Notes: generated by a model from the letters alone, not told the origin. Shown: positions 8,001-15,320, counted from the first letter of the stretch. The stretch is 35,524 nucleotides of DNA from Fimbriiglobus sp. (GCA_025351325.1 JANXWE010000206.1:1-35524), one strand, 5' to 3'. Program-made: numbers and translations.

Positions 8001-8719
8001 AGATTCACAAACGGGTAGGGCAACTGGCCTCGGCGGAACAGTTGGGCGACGGCTTCCGCGGTGACCGAAGATTCTTGGCTCGGTCGATCCCAGCCGACCG
8101 TCAGGAGGTATTGTTCGGGCAATCCCAACGCACGCACTTGATCGGGACTGGAATAGACCCGAGTGCCGCTATCTGGCACCACGCTGGTGCGATGGGTCGG
8201 AATGGCATACCGCTGAACGGCTGCGGATTGCAACGCGGGCGTCGAAAAGAGGAAATGCTGGGCGAATTGGCTCAATCGCGCCATGTCTCGACGGAATCGA
8301 TCCGTCCGAGCGCCCGAATCGACGATGTCGAAATCGATGTGGGGAATTCCGAGCACCACGGGGATCGACAGTTGGAGCCGGCAATCGGAAGGGAGTGCTC
8401 CGAACGGCTGCGGGATCCAGACGACGTCGTGCTTTTCGGCGAGATCCGTCAGTTGTTGGAAGGCGTCGCCGGAACCTTCCGGCGAGGCACGAGGCTCCAA
8501 TTTCGACGGGGGCAGCACCCGCGCGAACAGCGTCCGAGCTCCCGGCCAGTAGACCGGCTTGCCGATGAGATCGATCGACGTGGCCAGGATGGTCAGCTCG
8601 TCGCCATGGTCGGAACAGACCGATCCCAACTCTTTGGCCAGCGCGACAATTTTGAGCGCGGTGTCATCGGGCCAAATGACGGGAACATAGAGAAGAATCC
8701 GTTTCCGTCGTTCCGCCAT
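4949..8719 (-). CDS. Very large glycosyltransferase-like protein with three GT-B-type modules
   Basis: A 1256-residue cytoplasmic-looking protein with no signal peptide or clear membrane helix. Three glycosyltransferase-like modules appear in tandem. Module 1 (about 5-385) has RILLYVPVIWPDD at the start, YLLTVGW at 204-210 and an acceptor-end region with TVVGYDSDPDRTFPYD. Module 2 (about 405-755) has RVFFVCPSIHSAAEYYG and the GT-B C-terminal pattern HYHPLEAIAVGMPVVYMRGG at 670-689. Module 3 (about 885-1235) has SYLIGYYSKRTNPNSWLLLQA and the GT4-like end ARVPVVASAILPVVDAFSG, then NVLFVDPDDAVGLANSI at 1149-1187. The ATG at 8719 has only a weak AGAG-type ribosome binding site. It probably transfers sugars in a surface polysaccharide or protein-glycan pathway, which fits the neighbouring heptose phosphatase, but donor and acceptor are unknown and module 1 looks divergent. 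Confidence 0.7.
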   Translation of the reverse strand: MAERRKRILLYVPVIWPDDTALKIVALAKELGSVCSDHGDELTILATSIDLIGKPVYWPGARTLFARVLPPSKLEPRASPEGSGDAFQQLTDLAEKHDVVWIPQPFGALPSDCRLQLSIPVVLGIPHIDFDIVDSGARTDRFRRDMARLSQFAQHFLFSTPALQSAAVQRYAIPTHRTSVVPDSGTRVYSSPDQVRALGLPEQYLLTVGWDRPSQESSVTAEAVAQLFRRGQLPYPFVNLSEGIDHPPLVGMLQLQQGRDCRAKLEEAGMQLGRDWFEMHHSEPQELQAVLAGASGFVGNGRRGTGPNWHTLSASQSLVPLINPTVVGYDSDPDRTFPYDPQSADSLASAIRDCCKDRREANRRADVASRHRSNSNAQTLHAILTEQSQDRYPISYPPVRPARPRDQRVAWLISHTTLRDAEIPLLRQLGYEVYTNKVLPTGEDYRSGSADFSWDDDSTLPTDVLQAMNACNFYQSELSHEMTCILEAYFGTVISAAYGLLLRQLVKTYRGRILIRAFGLEAPRTYGEYFGHFAEDWMWKRLWQISHRFWIAACYEQIPPHEPALLNHNSVILPVALPARTLRMSKQWVGSDRRVFFVCPSIHSAAEYYGVIYERFRELYGDLPYLVGGAQSVPVDDPNVTGFLTEEQFHHILADLRVMYYHSREPRHIHYHPLEAIAVGMPVVYMRGGLMEHFDTGSQAGACETDSEAHEKLRRILDGDTALIAAIQKSQKSILGVFLPDYNLAAWSEVYSGDVMSESCINDLPSLSPFTIQTRAITDIPQSLVRVPFRELKRNDWRRTTELATTAPHVFIHAPPEPLSPKQRIRELIPKPLRSSARVVFSGMKFLKRTMRRPVPPSNHHVAPAPLCIVAPTVIPMPLSPVELDAQYLNKLALGPPDRTLHENIECNLDFADIGRILKTDRWNFTLDPVGLLDPNLPIKGIERQKLIVGFSHLAWETEDACGPFTSSACREAMLWCRVAEHAVFTSGRDRDLAIRRYRLDPKRTSILPTLTLMGGIPNGPVPITKHTITKYRLPESYLIGYYSKRTNPNSWLLLQAIRILMRRGVELPALVLTEIIKSSAAGRSSDRVEIDTYKSLNSLGLVKGKNLFLIPTLREARRHSLEMRACLSVVVPRWGGDAVRDVTRAALARVPVVASAILPVVDAFSGSGENVLFVDPDDAVGLANSIQRTLEMKDETRARTERAWATAQRINSPETLAERERLFSAIAARANANEEVRRGSLPQSKAPQRANSGSD

Positions 8720-8919
8720 CGATACTTACTCTGTTGCGATTCCGTCGATCGGTCAAAGTCGGACCAAGTTAAACCAACGAGTGGAAGCAATCAACTCGAA
8801 GTGGCCAGTGTAGCAACGGCTCTCGCCTGCGAAACACAATGGACGAAATCGTTTTATACGCTCATTTTCCCGGCTTGCAAGAGCTTGCGAGACGACCGGA
8901 GATGGGGTTCCGAATCGGA

Positions 8920-10254
8920 TTACTGAGTCGTCGGAAGGATGACGCGGAACGTGCTCCCCACTCCCGGGATGTCGAATTCGATGCGGCCACCGTGGGCTTC
9001 GACGATCCCTTGCAAACGGCCGGCCCGAGTCCGCACCCACCCGCCGAGAAGGTTGTAGCGGATGGCATTGGAAAGGAGGTTGCCGAATAGCTGCCCCGGT
9101 GCAGTTTCATCCCCGGACACCGTTGCCGGTTCGGTCGTGAGTTCGATCTGAACCTGCTTTTCATCCGCCAGCGTGACCAGCTGGGCGACTACCTCCTCCG
9201 CCACTCGATCCAGTTCCACCGGTTCGTGGTGGAGCACGGCTTCTCCGGTGTCCGCCCGGGCGAGTTGAAGCAGTTGTTCGGCCAGGTGGGTCATTCGCTC
9301 GGTCATCCGCAACGTCACGTCGATGGTCTTGCGGAGTTCATCCCCAGTTCGGGGCTGGGACAGTGCCAACTCGGCGTGGGCACGGATCACCGCCAGCGGG
9401 GTACGGAGTTCGTGGGACGCGTCGGCCGTGAACCGCACTTGGCGGTCGAATGCCGACTCCAGCCGGTCGAATGCAGCGTTGAGTACGACCGCCAGTCCGG
9501 TCAGCTCCAGTTCGACAGACGCCGGGTCGATCCGTTCGGAAAGGTTCGTCTGAGAGATGCGCGATGCGGCGTCGGCGATCCGGGCCACCGGTCGGAAGAT
9601 ACTGCGAGAAATCACCCAGACACCCGCCAACCCGACCGCGAGAACCGCTGCGCCGGTGCCGAATAGCAGCCACGCGAAGTGGGTGAGTTCGGCCTCCACC
9701 CTCCCGAGTGGGCGACCTACCAGAATGACCGTGCGCTGGGGCCCGAACACGAGTACCTCTCGGTTCGGGCCACGTGTGGAGTGTACGGGCTGAGACGACG
9801 CCCCGATCGGGGATGACGAATCCCGGGTCATCCCGACTGACCGGATCTCGGTGCCGTTCGTCCGCCAGACACCGAAATAGATGGCGTTCGGGTCTCCGGG
9901 GCAGAGCGGCCCACTGGGCGGGTTGAGCGGCATCGGCTGGCGTGAGCGGTCACGACCGGGTGGGGTGGGTCTTGTGCCGGGTCGCTCTTTCGGAACCCGA
10001 TCCGGCTTGGGCGGGGCGAACTCGGGCGATTCATTCGGGGGCGGATCTTCGCCGGTCAGTTCCTGCGTGGGGAACAGCCGTAATGAGGCCTCCAACCCGG
10101 CTGCCACCGTGTCTAATTGACCGTCCAGCTCGGCCAGACGGGCTGCCCGCACTTCGTAGTACAGCATGGCCGCGTAGCCACTCAGCACGGCCATCAACAC
10201 GGCCGCACACCAGACGACCATTCGCAGTCGGATCGACCTACCGATCAACCACAT
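8920..10254 (-). CDS. OmpR-partner sensor histidine kinase with a damaged ATP-binding domain
   Basis: A 444-residue membrane sensor: TM1 about 13-33, a Pro-rich exported loop of about 160 residues, TM2 about 195-215, a HAMP-like segment to about 270, and a HisKA domain with H281 in FTADASHELRTPLAVIRAH. The ATP-binding domain is abnormal. The N-box is present (FGNLLSNAIRYN, 390-401), but the next residues run straight into IVEAHGGRI and PGVGSTFRV. About 50 residues carrying the G1 (DxGxG) and F boxes are missing, and the G2 box (GGCGLG, then AVCKG) is readable only in another frame at about 9010-9043. ATG 10254 is preceded by GGGGGATGGG and overlaps the end of the response-regulator gene by 17 bases. 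It probably cannot bind ATP normally; it may be a pseudogene or a non-kinase sensor. Confidence 0.85.
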   Translation of the reverse strand: MWLIGRSIRLRMVVWCAAVLMAVLSGYAAMLYYEVRAARLAELDGQLDTVAAGLEASLRLFPTQELTGEDPPPNESPEFAPPKPDRVPKERPGTRPTPPGRDRSRQPMPLNPPSGPLCPGDPNAIYFGVWRTNGTEIRSVGMTRDSSSPIGASSQPVHSTRGPNREVLVFGPQRTVILVGRPLGRVEAELTHFAWLLFGTGAAVLAVGLAGVWVISRSIFRPVARIADAASRISQTNLSERIDPASVELELTGLAVVLNAAFDRLESAFDRQVRFTADASHELRTPLAVIRAHAELALSQPRTGDELRKTIDVTLRMTERMTHLAEQLLQLARADTGEAVLHHEPVELDRVAEEVVAQLVTLADEKQVQIELTTEPATVSGDETAPGQLFGNLLSNAIRYNLLGGWVRTRAGRLQGIVEAHGGRIEFDIPGVGSTFRVILPTTQ

Positions 10255-10891
10255 AACCCATCCCCCGAATTGTGTGGATGAACTCGCGGCCGAGCTTCTT
10301 CCGGACGTTCGAAACATGCACCTCCACTAGGTTAGACAGGGTGTCGTCCGTCTCGTCGAAGATGTGTTCGTAGATTTGGGTTTTGGACACCACCTGACCG
10401 CTGCGGTGGGCCAGCAGTTCCACAATGGCATACTCGCGGGCCGTGAGTACCACTGGCTGCCCGCAACGAAATACCGTCCGCCGGACGGTGTTGATCGTGA
10501 CATCGTGAAGGGTGAAGGTGGCGTCGGGACGACCCACGGCCCGGCGAATGAGTGCCCTCACCCGGGCGAGTAATTCGGTTAGGTTGAACGGTTTGAGCAG
10601 GTAGTCGTCTGCGCCGATGTCAAGCCCGCGAACCCGGTCGGAGATCGCGTCGCGGGCAGTCAAGATGAGTACCGGGGTCGTCTTTTTCGCCCGGAGCCGA
10701 CGGAGTATTTCCCAGCCGTCCAACCCGGGGATCATCAGATCGAGCAAGATAGCGTCGTAATCCCACTCGGTTGCCTTGTACAATCCGTCGGTTCCGCTGT
10801 CGGCTTCATCGACCGCGAACCCACCTTCCCGCAACGCCTGGGCGAGTGCGGAAAGGAGATCCGGTTCGTCTTCAATCACGAGTACCCGCAT
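10238..10891 (-). CDS. OmpR-family two-component response regulator
   Basis: A 217-residue DNA-binding response regulator. The receiver domain has the acidic pocket (E7, D8), the phosphoacceptor D51 in ILLDLMIPGLDGW, T78 in LILTAR and K100 in GADDYLLKPF. The C-terminal winged helix-turn-helix (about 125-215) has VVLTAREYAIVELLAHRSG, the recognition-helix region LVEVHVSNVRKKLG and the final HTIRGMGYVV. It appears complete. The ATG at 10891 is 49 bases after the stop of the peroxidase gene on the same strand, and the kinase gene overlaps its end, so the three may form one transcript. As the partner kinase seems to lack part of its catalytic domain, phosphorylation may come from another kinase or from small phosphodonors; that is inference. 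Confidence 0.93.
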   Translation of the reverse strand: MRVLVIEDEPDLLSALAQALREGGFAVDEADSGTDGLYKATEWDYDAILLDLMIPGLDGWEILRRLRAKKTTPVLILTARDAISDRVRGLDIGADDYLLKPFNLTELLARVRALIRRAVGRPDATFTLHDVTINTVRRTVFRCGQPVVLTAREYAIVELLAHRSGQVVSKTQIYEHIFDETDDTLSNLVEVHVSNVRKKLGREFIHTIRGMGYVVDR

Positions 10892-10940
10892 CGCGCACGC
10901 CCCTCAGAGTGGTATTCTGAAAGTCACGCTGGCAGTGCGA

Positions 10941-12971
10941 TTACCGCCGCCGCACAGGCTGTAAATTGACATCGACTCCGTTCAGCGTGAAGAAGTCCGC
11001 CGCCATGAAACCCGGATTCGACGCAGGTGGTGCGACGGTCAATCCGGCAGGCGGACCCTTCGGTCGACCGGGAGGTGGGAGCAAGAAATCAACCTTGTCA
11101 TAATTCATATCCCCACGGGTGATTGAGAGCGTTCTACTTGGCGGTACGGCCTGATTGACCAACCGCACTTGGTAGTCCCCGGTTCGTACGTCATCAGCGA
11201 CGCCGAAGTGATAGAACCCGCGTGCATCCGTCGTCACGGTCGCGAGTACCAAACTGGTCGTGAGATCCCACAGTTGGACTTGAACTCCGACTGCGGGCGG
11301 ATCGAGGCGGTCGAGCCGACCGTCGCGATGGCCATCAATCGCCACTCGCCCGCTGATGTCGGCCCGGAAGAAGAAGACGTTGTTCTGCATATTCGAGGTC
11401 GTCGAGTTTCGGCGGATCAGGCTACTCAAAGTGGTAGACTCCAACTCGCGTAAGTCATTGCCGGCGAACTCACGCTGGTACCAGAACCGGTCACCTTCCC
11501 GCAGCCGGGAGAATTGATCGTTCATGATCGCCTTCACTGTCATGCCGACACTTCCGCCTCGGATGTGATCTTCGGCCAGTGCCCCGACCCAGAGATCGAT
11601 GTTGTTTACCGACCCGTACAACGCCTGCAACTTCGCCTGCGTGTCGACGTTCGAGGTGATTTGGGCGAAACTGGTCACCTTCGGCAGACCGAAGGCCACG
11701 CGGGTGGCGTTGTAGTCGGCCAACCCATGATCCCGGCCCCGTTGGATGTTCAAGCTCGCCAGATCGAGGCCGCCCGCTCCCGGTGCTCCGAACAGGAAGT
11801 TCCGGACGCTGTCCACCACATGGGTGTCCACTTCGTTCGACGGATCGGATGCCAAATACTTGATCAGCGATTCGACGCCGTGCGCCTTCACCAGACCGGG
11901 GTTGTTGAACGCTTCCGCCAGCGAAACCCCGTCGGCAATCGACTTGCCGTTGTTGTCGAGGAACTGGATATCGTCGGCGAGCAGACTGTGCCCAAATCGG
12001 AATCCTGCGGTCGCAAACTCGTTCGAAATCCCGCCGTTCACCGTCGCATTGTACCCTTGGTACCGCGGGAGATTCTGGCCAGTGAGTGCGGGCAACCACT
12101 CGTTGTACGTGATGGCTTGGATCTCCGCGGTCACCCATTCCTTGGCTCGCTGGTAGACCTGTTCGTCGGACAGTGCAGGGTTCGCTTTGGCGATGCGCTC
12201 TGCCACTCGATTGTGCTCGCGGACAAAAAGGGTTTGCAGACTGGTCAACTCTGGGTTTTCGTTCACCCGCGCGTCGCCGGCCATGAAGTTCCCGCTCGCG
12301 TCCATCGGCAGCATGTCGCCGGGACTGGTCTTCATCTTTCCGCCCTGGAACGTCCGGAGAGATGCGGCGGTGGTGGCATCCGACCCGTACACCATCGACC
12401 CATCAATCCAAGAGGTCACGGAGTTCACCTGTTGCCGTGGGTTGGCGACGGAAGTACCGGTGGCCGTATCGTAAAAAGTGCGGGTGAGCGGGATCACCTT
12501 GGTACCGGTGCTGGCGGGGTCGAACGACGGGTCGCCGGTTGGCACGGCGATGTCAAACCGCTGCCCCGTACCCGTTTTCGACAGGTCCATATCGTGGTCG
12601 ATGAACTGGCCCCAAGCGTACACCATGGCCGACATCATCCGGTCGTTCGTCCCGGTCACTCCGGTCTGATCCGACAGGGAATTGCTGATCTCACGGGCAC
12701 TCGGCCGGGTCGTTCCGGCCGGGGTGGATACCCCGTCCGCGTAGTCAGCCTGGGCGATCCGGAGGAAGTCGGTGCCGGCGGTGCCCCACGTCAAATTGGT
12801 CAGGTTGTTGCCGGATCCGTCGATGGATCGGAACCCAAAAGAGGCGGGAACTGTACGGTCTTCAAGTTGTTCATACCTTAGCCGACCACTGGTTGACCGA
12901 GTCGTGATGGTCACGGGTCGGCTGGAAAATAGACGGCTAACGAGAGCCTGGAACGGGTTCATACGCTTCAT
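10941..12971 (-). CDS. Exported animal-type heme peroxidase with a C-terminal SdrD/Cna-B-like domain
   Basis: A 676-residue protein of the animal heme peroxidase superfamily (peroxidasin/myeloperoxidase type). Key residues are visible: the distal His in AWGQFIDHDMDL (H126) with the neighbouring calcium-site Asp, the catalytic Arg in LFVREHNRVAE (R251), and the proximal His in AGFRFGHSLL (H328); NIQRGRDHGL is also typical. Residues 31-43 (LRYEQLEDRTVPA) match the LExR-type N-terminal motif seen on many planctomycete exported proteins. About 550-620 form a beta-sandwich-like domain (SGRVAIDGHRDGRLD ... TTDARGFYHFGV ... GDYQVRLV) resembling SdrD-B/Cna-B repeats. ATG 12971 has AGAGG upstream; a TTG at 12989 is less likely. 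It probably oxidises halides or phenolic substrates at the cell surface; the substrate is unknown. Two-component genes follow on the same strand. Confidence 0.9.
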   Translation of the reverse strand: MKRMNPFQALVSRLFSSRPVTITTRSTSGRLRYEQLEDRTVPASFGFRSIDGSGNNLTNLTWGTAGTDFLRIAQADYADGVSTPAGTTRPSAREISNSLSDQTGVTGTNDRMMSAMVYAWGQFIDHDMDLSKTGTGQRFDIAVPTGDPSFDPASTGTKVIPLTRTFYDTATGTSVANPRQQVNSVTSWIDGSMVYGSDATTAASLRTFQGGKMKTSPGDMLPMDASGNFMAGDARVNENPELTSLQTLFVREHNRVAERIAKANPALSDEQVYQRAKEWVTAEIQAITYNEWLPALTGQNLPRYQGYNATVNGGISNEFATAGFRFGHSLLADDIQFLDNNGKSIADGVSLAEAFNNPGLVKAHGVESLIKYLASDPSNEVDTHVVDSVRNFLFGAPGAGGLDLASLNIQRGRDHGLADYNATRVAFGLPKVTSFAQITSNVDTQAKLQALYGSVNNIDLWVGALAEDHIRGGSVGMTVKAIMNDQFSRLREGDRFWYQREFAGNDLRELESTTLSSLIRRNSTTSNMQNNVFFFRADISGRVAIDGHRDGRLDRLDPPAVGVQVQLWDLTTSLVLATVTTDARGFYHFGVADDVRTGDYQVRLVNQAVPPSRTLSITRGDMNYDKVDFLLPPPGRPKGPPAGLTVAPPASNPGFMAADFFTLNGVDVNLQPVRRR

Positions 12972-13153
12972 GGTGACGATCCTCTTCAAGACGTGACAGG
13001 AGCAGTGGCGTGTAGAAAATCATCGACACGCAACCCCCGCAGAATAATCCGCCAAGCTGAAGTGAACGTGAAGCCGACAAGGATTTTTCAGATTGGTCAA
13101 GATTTGCTGTGGGAGGTGCGGTGTTGCCAGACTTGTTTTGAATGTTTGGAGGT

Positions 13154-13196
13154 TTTATTGTTGACATGCTTTGGGCGATGGTGTATTATTGTTCAA
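13154..13196 (+). repeat. Promoter-containing direct repeat, copy 1
   Basis: This 43-base segment aligns without gaps to 13447-13489 with about 10 mismatches. Both begin TTTATTGTTGA, share ATGGTG in the middle and end TTATTGTTCAA. The two copies flank the palindromic element at 13272-13410. Confidence 0.6.
13161..13189 (+). promoter_or_regulatory. Near-consensus sigma-70 promoter
   Basis: A perfect -35 TTGACA (13161-13166) is followed after exactly 17 bases by TATTAT (13184-13189), five of six matches to the -10 consensus. The nearest rightward gene starts at 13643, so a transcript would carry a long leader that includes the palindromic element, or would encode a small RNA. Confidence 0.55.
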
Positions 13197-13271
13197 GTAA
13201 GGATTGTCCAGCTGTCGAGGGACTTTGGTTTCGAACACTCGACTCATTTGGTCTGCAAATGGGTTTTGTAG

Positions 13272-13410
13272 GAGTTCAACCTTAAGGTTGTGCCACTTAG
13301 GTCGCAGAGTGTCGATGGCTTAGGCCGAGCCGAGTCTGGGAAGCCCGACTCTCGCCTTCGTCGGAACCTCGAAGACTCGTTCCGACGAAGGCAACCTGAA
13401 GGTTGAACTC
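13272..13410. repeat. Nested palindromic (REP/MITE-like) element
   Basis: The outer arms are 19 bases, at 13272-13290 and 13392-13410, inverted with one mismatch; each arm is itself partly palindromic (CAACCTTAAGGTTG). Inside, GCCTTCGTCGGAAC (13354-13367) and GTTCCGACGAAGGC (13379-13392) form a perfect 14-base-pair stem with an 11-base loop. A further small hairpin, GAGTCTGGG with CCCGACTC, lies at about 13332-13352. No open frame of note occurs within it. Confidence 0.7.
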
Positions 13411-13446
13411 GAACGAAATAAGACATCACGGAAATCGTTCGTTGGA

Positions 13447-13489
13447 TTTATTGTTGATTTGCTCCAGGTTATGGTGGTTTATTGTTCAA
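13447..13489 (+). repeat. Promoter-like direct repeat, copy 2
   Basis: The partner of 13154-13196. At the position of the first copy's -35 it has TTGATT (13454-13459), and 18 bases later TTTATT (13478-13483), so it is a weaker promoter match. Confidence 0.55.
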
Positions 13490-13571
13490 ATGATGACTGT
13501 GATCACTCGAAGACTACTGGCAACCATAGCGGTTGTGAAGAGTGTCGTGGTTTAATCGTTTTCCGTATCGG

Positions 13572-13600
13572 TTACTGCGAACCTTGGTAATGGGTATAAA
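13572..13600 (+). promoter_or_regulatory. Possible promoter of the TIGR02391-like gene
   Basis: TATAAA (13595-13600) is preceded after 17 bases by TTACTG (13572-13577). The -10 is good and the -35 weak. The gene start follows 42 bases later. Confidence 0.3.
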
Positions 13601-13642
13601 CTCATTCATCAAACGTTAGATACCGCTTCTGGAGATCGCAAC

Positions 13643-14443
13643 ATGTCATTTTCGATTTTTAATGAGAACTCCTTACGCAAGATCGCTGAATTGCTCGCCG
13701 ATGCCGCTACTCACGGCGAACTTGGCGAGATCCTGCAAGCAACTGGAATTGCCGAAAATGGTGGAACACCAAAGTGGCAGCGAATTCTTTTCGCACTCAC
13801 TTCCAAACAAAAGCAAGACCAGTGCGGAAACAATGTAGGTGGATTTATTCAGGCGATGATGGAGCCGGTTCGATATGTAAACCGCAATGCAAACTTTGAA
13901 GACCTTCGACTCAAGCTCAACAAGATTCTTTCTTTCTCGGGATTGCAGCTTGGGGAGAATGGAAAACTTCACCCCGTTAGCCATGTCGAAACCCTTAGTG
14001 AAGCAGATGAAAAAGCTGGCCAACTTAAGAGCGAACTTGTTCGTAGAAAAGTCCATCACGACGTGTTGGCATTTTGCCGCGCTGAACTTCTCGAAGAAAA
14101 CTATTTTCACGCCATACTTGAGGCGACTAAGAGTGTCGCCGATAAATTGCGTGTCCGTACAGGACTCACCAATGACGGTGCAGCACTTGTCGATTCAATA
14201 TTCAACATCACTCGTCCACTGCTCGCCCTAAGTGCCTTGACGACCGAAAGCGAAAAATCTGAGCAAAAAGGCTTTGGCAGCATGCTCAAGGGGATGTTTG
14301 GAATTTTTCGAAACCCGACCGCTCACGCACCCAAAATCCGAAAAATCTACTCCGAACAGGAAACACTTGATTTGCTAACTCTCGTTTCGTTTCTACACCG
14401 TACGATAGATGTTTCAATTCGGACACCGTTTGCTGTGGAGTAA
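13643..14443 (+). CDS. TIGR02391/Ymh-like protein with a HEPN-type R-x4-H motif
   Basis: A 266-residue soluble protein. The C-terminal half (about 110-258) resembles the TIGR02391 (Hypoth_Ymh) family: a helix with Y-F-H-A-I-L-E-A, then DGAALVDSIFN, RPLLALSAL, SEQKGFGSMLKGMFGIFRNPTAH and a last helix with LVSFLHRTID. The stretch RNPTAH fits R-x4-H (R223, H228), the signature seen in HEPN ribonuclease domains, so RNA cleavage or an abortive-infection-type role is possible. ATG 13643 has GGAG 8 bases upstream. The 110-residue N-terminus is helical and unrecognised. It overlaps the ankyrin gene behind it by 35 bases. Codon choice looks more A/T-ending than in neighbouring genes, hinting at acquired DNA. 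Function is inferred only from motif resemblance. Confidence 0.7.
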   Translation: MSFSIFNENSLRKIAELLADAATHGELGEILQATGIAENGGTPKWQRILFALTSKQKQDQCGNNVGGFIQAMMEPVRYVNRNANFEDLRLKLNKILSFSGLQLGENGKLHPVSHVETLSEADEKAGQLKSELVRRKVHHDVLAFCRAELLEENYFHAILEATKSVADKLRVRTGLTNDGAALVDSIFNITRPLLALSALTTESEKSEQKGFGSMLKGMFGIFRNPTAHAPKIRKIYSEQETLDLLTLVSFLHRTIDVSIRTPFAVE

Positions 14444-14894
14444 ATCTACTTTGGAACAGCGAAAACGAGTAACTGAGCCGTCGGTGCCTGATCCCGTTGC
14501 GTACAGCGAAGGCTTTCTCCAGCAAGACTACGAGCGAGTCGTTTCGTCGTTGAGGGAAGATCCCAGCCAAGCGTTGCTGAGTTTCAGCTCGCTTCACACG
14601 ACATTGCTTCACGCAGCCTGTTATGACGGCCGAGCCGACATTGCAGAGTTGCTCATCCAACTTGGGGCTGATGTCCATGCTTCAGAGGTAAGTGGGCGAA
14701 CGCCGATGCATTTCGCCGCAAACAATGGGCACTTGGATGTGATCGAAGTGCTGATTCGCCATGGTGCAAGGCTGGATGTCCGAGATAACGGGGGCATGAC
14801 TCCACTCATGTGGGGCGAGATCAGCAGGTCGGGTCGCGGTTCGGAGACCGTCGCCAAGCTGCAGTCTTACAGGGCGAGCAGCAGGCCGAACTAG
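14409..14894 (+). CDS. Ankyrin-repeat protein
   Basis: A protein of up to 161 residues with two clear ankyrin repeats and a third partial one (about 62-140): TTLLHAACYDGRADIAELLIQ, then GRTPMHFAANNGHLDVIEVLI, then GMTPLMWG. Such repeats bind partner proteins. There is no signal peptide, so it is probably cytoplasmic. The ATG at 14409 lies inside the end of the previous gene and has no good ribosome binding site; TTG 14451 and GTG 14484 are alternative starts that would remove the overlap while keeping all repeats. The overlap suggests translational coupling with the TIGR02391-like gene, so the two may act together, for example as effector and regulator, but nothing in the sequence proves this. 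Confidence 0.8.
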   Translation: MFQFGHRLLWSKSTLEQRKRVTEPSVPDPVAYSEGFLQQDYERVVSSLREDPSQALLSFSSLHTTLLHAACYDGRADIAELLIQLGADVHASEVSGRTPMHFAANNGHLDVIEVLIRHGARLDVRDNGGMTPLMWGEISRSGRGSETVAKLQSYRASSRPN

Positions 14895-14942
14895 GTGCAT
14901 CAGCTGACGGAGGCACGTGCTACCTGTTCACGGACGTTCCTC

Positions 14943-15320
14943 ATGACAAACCAATCATCCCCAGAAATCCACTTGTTGACCGCCGCATACACGGCCTTCA
15001 ACGCCCGCGACATTGACGCTGCACTCGCCACCATGGCCCTAGACGTGGCTTGGCCGAAAGCATTCAAAGGCGGCTGCGCCCGTGGCCATGATGAAGTCCG
15101 GGCGTACTGGACGGAACAGTGGTCCGATATCGACCCGCACGTGGAGCCGGTCTCGTTTCATCCGGAAGGTGCTGGGCACATTTTGGTGAATGTGCATCAA
15201 GTCGTACGCGACCTGTCCGGAACCGTGCTGGCCGATGTACACATCGGTCATCGTTTCACAATTGTGTCCGGGTTGATCCAAGCCATGGATGTGTGTACCC
15301 TCCTGTCGTCCGAATTCTGA
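14943..15320 (+). CDS. SnoaL/NTF2-like small protein
   Basis: A 125-residue protein with the pattern of the SnoaL-like/NTF2-like cone fold: an N-terminal helical part LLTAAYTAFNARDIDAALATM, the DVAWP strand, a G-x-x-E/D-V-R-A-Y-W segment (GHDEVRAYWTEQW) and C-terminal strands ending HRFTIVSGLIQAMDV. Members are enzymes, such as isomerases, or ligand-binding proteins, so the activity cannot be named. I chose ATG 14943; the frame opens at GTG 14895, but the added 16 residues do not look family-like. The ribosome binding site is weak. It lies 48 bases after the ankyrin gene and 26 before the DUF6624 gene. No signal peptide is seen. Confidence 0.75.
   Translation: MTNQSSPEIHLLTAAYTAFNARDIDAALATMALDVAWPKAFKGGCARGHDEVRAYWTEQWSDIDPHVEPVSFHPEGAGHILVNVHQVVRDLSGTVLADVHIGHRFTIVSGLIQAMDVCTLLSSEF

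Larger units (their letters stand above)
12972..13642. other. 671-base intergenic spacer with repeats and promoter-like sites
   Basis: No convincing gene is present. It holds the upstream region of the leftward peroxidase gene, two promoter-like direct repeats, a nested palindromic element between them, and a weak promoter before the gene at 13643. Base composition appears shifted towards A+T in the second half compared with the genes to the left (judged by eye). Confidence 0.6.

Noticed and set aside
6536-8926. A 796-codon open frame on the plus strand
   Set aside because: It lies wholly antisense to the glycosyltransferase-like gene, has no recognisable domain and has the Arg/Gly/Val-rich make-up of a G+C-rich shadow frame.
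11514-12881. A 455-codon plus-strand open frame
   Set aside because: Antisense to the heme peroxidase, whose catalytic motifs prove the minus strand; no family resemblance in the shadow.
13272-13410. Possible CRISPR repeats or an insertion-sequence end
   Set aside because: The repeats are inverted and occur once, with no regularly spaced direct repeats and no transposase frame.
13244-13429. A 61-codon minus-strand frame in the palindromic element
   Set aside because: It is composed of the inverted repeats themselves and has no ribosome binding site or family resemblance.
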